NCBI GenBank assembly: GCA_036244855.1 | Contig: BQKZ01000829.1 | Coordinates: 13,806 to 77,805 of the forward strand | Length of the DNA stretch: 64,000 nucleotides | Direction of reading: 5' to 3' | Source of the DNA: Temnopleurus reevesii | Taxonomy: Eukaryota; Echinodermata; Echinoidea; Temnopleuroida; Temnopleuridae | Shown here: positions 59,001-64,000 of the stretch, piece after piece | Layout: every line of letters begins with the position of its first letter | Numbering within the stretch: the stretch's first letter is position 1 | Position numbers and translations under genes: made by a program | Notes under the pieces: generated by a model | Seen by the model: the letters and a program-made list of their open reading frames with translations, nothing else | What the model was told of the DNA's origin: nothing | The model's database searches: none

Positions 59001-62000
59001 ACTTGGATCTATTGAACAGGTATATTGGCTACTCTAGGATAATATACAAGCTCAGATAACTTCTCCAAATTGTAACATTCTGACAAGCAACTGTTGAAGA
59101 CATTATCTACTTTAACCATTACGTGAACTTTACCCAGTTGGAGAAGATAAATTATCAGACCGATCCTAACTATTTAGGTGGAAGTGGGTAGATTGATTCG
59201 TGATCAATAGTAATAGACAGAAATAGTTCTGGCACTGCCATGATTATGCTAGATAGCAAAGCGCTGTCTGCCATTTAATTTAGGATTTCGATGCCGTTTT
59301 ATGGCAGAAATCAATTGACCCTTTATTGGGAGTGTGCTGGTGTATATATCCCCACTGAATAGACTGCATTTTTTGTATGCGATGGCAAACATCATGAATA
59401 CATTGATTGATTCCATTTGAATTTTCATGACAGTGTGCATGTGAAAGAGAGACTATTATGAATGGATAAACATATATTATCTATTTATCTCCCTTCTCTG
59501 TGGTAATATTCAACTGGATTATGTACACATGTCAAATGATAAATGGTGCCCAATACCATCAAACTCTACAAAATACCAAGTCTAGCTAAAGCTAAACATG
59601 ATTGGGTAAAAAATGAGGAAAGGTACATTACATTGCAGCATCTTTCTCTTTCAATCCTTTCTCCCAATTAAAAGTCAATTCAGTCCAATTTCAGACATAG
59701 ACTTGATGCGCAAGCGGACAAGCAGTGTAATAAATATCTGAATGAGTGTCATTATTTCATTAATATATTATTGATGAAATAATGCTAATTTGTTTGTTTC
59801 ATTGATATAAAAAACATGCTACCATTGGTATTCTGTACACAGTGAACATCCCGTTTTGTAGGCTAATGGCTGGTTAGGGAGAAAGCAGACAATAAGTGGC
59901 TCTCTTCCTGCGCAAGGTCTCCCATCATGAAAGTCGGTATGTGGGATGCATCCTGATGCAGACGGACATCGATCGACGCAAAATTGATTATAAGATGGGG
60001 AAAAGAAGATTAGTATGCTACATGCCCCTTACATCATGATCGAAGGATAGAAATTGATATCGCCTGCATTTATTGATGGATATGTATTGCTAAAAACTGG
60101 TTTTCATTTTCTTCATTTCAAGTATTGAAGCAGTTTACACAGTGCAACGTTACTATTGCTGCTAAAATTATTTCAATTGCTAATATATATCTTTATCCCA
60201 CAAAAATGTTTAAATATATCAGAACGAATCGTTTCTTCGATTTTTAAATTACGACAGTGTTAAGATTTTGCATTCATTCATTCATACAACTCTGTAATCA
60301 ATTTCATTATGAACATAAGGAGAGATATTCATGCTAAATTAAAGATAAGGAAACTAATTGGAATACAATTTGCACTTAAGATCTTAGTGTTTATTGAAGA
60401 TATCAGTCTATCTGAAACAGAAGGCAATTAGCAAATCAAAACATGTTGATCTTTTTCAATGCAGAGTAAACGAATACAAGATTTCAGATAGATCCATATT
60501 AGTTACAAGCTTTAAGTCTTGTCAATGATTTGACCATAAAAGACCCTAAAAATAGAATATCATTTCTGTTTGAAAATGAATAATGTAAAAAAAATCACCT
60601 TTTCACAAAAGTGAAAAAATTGTTCTGATTTATATGTCTAATTGGATATACTCGTCAACAGGACTGAATTTATGGTTTAATAAGTTCTCTCTTGTTACAA
60701 TGAAACACATCTAACATCAGTCTGGTCATACATACAGTATATATATGACCGTGGTGTTACATAAATTTAGCCAATAACAATATAAAACTTGATAAAGCTC
60801 CAAATTAATTTCTTATATCCATTTACAATACTTTAAAATGTAATGCATCCTGGCAGAGTATGGAGTGGTGAAAAGCTTTAAAAAATTACATTCAAAATCA
60901 AGTTCATGGATGGAAAGGATATTAGCTTTAGCGGACTGCCAATATCACTCAAAACAATACTAATTCAATTGACAAAATGGAGTAATTACATGTAATTATG
61001 AGTAAATGCTAGAAGATGAGTATTTATCTATAATAGACTAAAGTGAATGCTTCCTTGGAGTTTTTTAATTCCATAAATGAAAGTGAAAGTTGAATCTCTG
61101 AAAAATCCATGTATGAGGTTGCTTATACAGGAGTTATATATTCTCTGAACAGTCAACATTCTCTGACCAAACCAATGATCTCTATACTTTCCTACATCTA
61201 AATCAAGAGAATGATCAGGAACTCTCACTCTTGATTTAAAAACAAATGCATTATGGGATGGAAAGCGGACATCATTTTTGAGTGGCGCAGAGAAGAGGTC
61301 CATCAAAATAAGTATTGCTGGGGGCAAAACAAGTCATGTGTGCACTAGCATTTTTTTACTTTTATTTCACAAATCTAGAACGCCTCACCTCTGGGCTTTC
61401 AAGTATTTTTCAGTGAAATTTCTCAACCATACATTTCCTTCTCCCTCGTCTGTGCTACGTGTGAGGGTCACAAAGGGTAGAAAACTAAAGTTCACGAATA
61501 ATAATGCATGAAGACTACAGTCGCGTTTCTAGTATTCGTTCATATTTATTGATCCAATCAGACAAATGTACATGTAGCCTACTGCAAGAGTACTTACAGC
61601 TATCACAATGAAGGCTGATCAATTTCAATTCTGAACAATTTTTCTCATTTTCCAACTTTCAAATTCTATCATACACTATCAATTCTTAACTTTTCCTCAT
61701 TCAAGATGCAGTAATTAAAAACCCAACTCAAAAGATTTTGTCTGGACCTCTAGAAAGACCAGAGCGACTTTGTAAGTCGCTCTGAATAGAGCTTCCAGCC
61801 AATTATTATTATTTGTTCAATATGTATTATGATTATTTTCTTTCTCATTTGTTTTTGTATATTGATTTTGTGTTTGTATTGAATTTGTTATTTTTATAGG
61901 GAAAATAAAAACAACAACAACATGTTCAATGACAAAAATATTCCAATCAGGAATTTCAATGTGTCAATCACATTTATAAGTGACAATTACAACCCAAATC

Positions 62001-64000
62001 TTAGACAGGACTACAGGATGATTCTCTTCAATTCTTCAGAATAAGACAAATCACTTGCCCTGGGCCATGTGAGGTGAGCATCCAAAATGAATGCCAATCG
62101 GAAATAGTAAAGAAGGCAGAACAATATGAAGTATAGCTTGGAGCTGGGGAATGCCTCTACGCTTTTTCCTCCTGATAGTTTCTCTTGAGCACAAAAGAAA
62201 TCTTCAGATTACTTCTTTATGAATCACCTGGTTAATGTATTCAAATCACGCCACGTTACGGAATGAATGAAAGTATCATTATCAGTCTCTGGAGATATTC
62301 GTAACCGTCGTGTTACATGCACTTTCTTCTTTGTCATTTGAATATCTTTCTTCATTTCTTGAAATTACAAGTTAAAATACAATGAAAGTCGTAAGAATAG
62401 AGAAATCATTGTCATAGAAGACAAATTGACATGACCTCCTGTGTGCATGGTAGCTCTTGCTATACTTTTTAAAAAATAATCCCTCGTGTAAAGTTCAATT
62501 TTGGTTACCATCAGTTATTCAACAGTTGGTAAAAAAAAAAATTGGTGTGAGAACTGTTTTCCAATTGAGAATAATAGTTTAACAAACCTTTTAGATTTAT
62601 GCTTTGTTTGATTCTGTTCTTAACATCGTCAAGGGTTCATGATGCTTAGAAATGACAATTAGATAGTCATTTAAATAATATAAGGACATAAAAAAAAACC
62701 TTTTCTTGTATTACAAAGGGATACTTTTCTCTCCCTCTCTGATGTGGCCAATATAAAGTTCAGGCCCTGTTGCCCACGTTTCACAAACACTTCTGGAGAT
62801 CTACACAAATATAAACATGTAGGACTGAAGGATAACGATTGTAGAACAAATAGCACAAGCAGGACAAGCAGAACAGCGATCCTCGAAACATAGGAATGAT
62901 CAAAGGGTATTAGCGTATTAACATATCCCTGCAGTATGTGCGTGCAAATGTGAGGATACCGACAGTGTCATCGTCTTTTTGATGGGTTACGTGCCGCATT
63001 CGTTGGACAGCCAGGAAATGAGCATGATACGTGAGCCTCACTAATTCCAATCAATGGCAAAGAATGCACATTAGCTAATCAATTTTACATGAATCACCAG
63101 GCAGGTAAATCTCATGATTTGGCTGGCTGGCTTTTCTCTTTTTGAAAGCTGTTTTGGTACAAAGGAATTAAATACTCTAATTTTCATTGTGTTTTATCTC
63201 TCTATCTCTCTCTCTCACTCTCGCTGTCTTATCCCTTGCCATTTTCCTCTCTGTCAATCTTTGCACTCCTTCCAAAACATGCTTCTTACAGTCTATCCCT
63301 CCCTTCTTTCTCCCATTACCTAGTCTTAAGGTCTTTCATTCCTTTTCCCCTTCAGTCATTCACTTCCATCCCTCTTCCAGTAGCAGGTCTTTAGGAGCAT
63401 TCCCTGACTTCATGTCTTGGACAAGTAGTATTGATAATACTAGGCAATATTTATAGCGAGCTTTTTACTGAAGTTTCAAAGGCAAGAAGAAAAGAGACCT
63501 AGATAGAGTGTAAACATTAAGTCGATGTTGACATAACAATCAATATTCAACTTGCTACAAAGAGAGTACACTCTCTGTTTTTAACTCATAGGATACACTG
63601 AACTCCTTCCAGATTTATCAAAAACAATAATATCCTCATCCTTATCCCAGTTACCCTGATTCATGTTGGTCTGTTATTTCATTTTCCATGTCCTCCATCT
63701 CCGAAAAGACCCAATAATACCAAAATACTTTGGAGCTTCATCTCCGAAATCTAGTTCACATAAATTGATGCATCAATCCACCTGATTTCAGCTATGACCA
63801 TATCCTTGAAGTGAAGATGCTGATGATGAGCATATTTCTTCATCCCACATCAGCGTACCTGGATGATTTCCTCTAATTTATTACCAATGTATCTCCAACT
63901 CCTCCAAGACCATCTGACCTTTAGCACTCAAATAAATCAACAGTAATAGTCATTCTCCTCTTAGCTTCCAGAGGAAATGTGGATGCAGAATTCATGATAT
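56061..64000 (-). other. Upstream intron (or start of it) of the receptor gene
   Basis: The first exon of the window has a perfect acceptor (ttatttgcag), so this 7.9 kb is intron leading to the cadherin exons outside. I find no cadherin DxNDNxP or LDRE motif in any frame. A CT-rich tract lies at about 63198-63222. No independent gene is supportable. Confidence 0.7.
61741..61921 (+). mobile_element. Possible 3' end of a retroelement with hairpin and (CAA)n tail
   Basis: A perfect 11-base stem with a 3-base loop (cagagcgactt tgt aagtcgctctg, 61769-61793) is followed by T-rich sequence and the end 'gggaaaataaaaacaaca', running into a short caa repeat. This resembles the 3' terminus of a non-LTR element or its SINE, but no reverse transcriptase is visible upstream. 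Confidence 0.3.

Noticed and set aside
1..64000. CRISPR array, operon, bacterial gene or a new defence-type system
   Set aside because: The window is clearly eukaryotic intron-exon sequence. The only regular arrays are microsatellites and the exon-derived minisatellite, with no spacer-like variation.

Overview
The window is animal nuclear DNA: AT-rich, intron-rich and full of microsatellites and short transposon relics. It holds most of one gene, a CELSR / Flamingo / Starry night adhesion GPCR (seven-pass cadherin), on the minus strand. I traced 28 coding exons between 56060 and 135. All have GT-AG boundaries and the reading phase matches at every junction, giving 5043 coding bases (about 1681 codons). 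Both gene ends lie outside. The cadherin repeats and signal peptide should lie above base 64000. The last part of the cytoplasmic tail should lie below base 1, because the exon at 135-179 still ends in a splice donor. The host is most likely a marine deuterostome. A sea-urchin-like echinoderm is my best guess, from the tRNA-type SINE ending in a 'gcgctttatattattatt' tail and the general base composition. This is an inference, not a species call.

Layout in transcript order (high to low coordinates): 64000-56061, intron or upstream sequence with no exon seen. 56060-55440, post-cadherin region and EGF 1-2. 55439-35018, a 20.4 kb intron with a MITE, two SINEs and a poly-C tract. 35017-34783 and 32596-32392, EGF3 and laminin-G 1. 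32391-20446, a 12 kb intron containing a 1976 bp duplicated block joined by a single N, almost certainly an assembly artefact. 20445-15598, end of LamG1, EGF4, LamG2 and EGF5. 15202-14379, EGF6 and laminin-type EGF. 13573-13377, hormone-receptor (HRM) domain. 13136-10882, GAIN domain and GPS with an H-L-T cleavage tripeptide. 10533-6636, seven transmembrane helices. 6315-135, cytoplasmic tail on small exons.

CELSR proteins act in planar cell polarity and neurite patterning. They bind homophilically through the cadherins and are thought to signal through the cleaved GAIN/GPS-7TM module. The locus itself looks orthodox. The unusual parts are: (i) two EGF-type exons whose 3' ends, donor sites included, were copied into the following intron, one copy set having grown into a minisatellite made of coding sequence; (ii) four successive tail exons that are all phase 1-1 multiples of three, so any of them could be skipped; (iii) a likely alternative terminal exon with its own stop and AATAAA; (iv) a 22-nt microexon candidate that would truncate the tail. 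I found no other convincing protein gene, RNA gene or CRISPR array.
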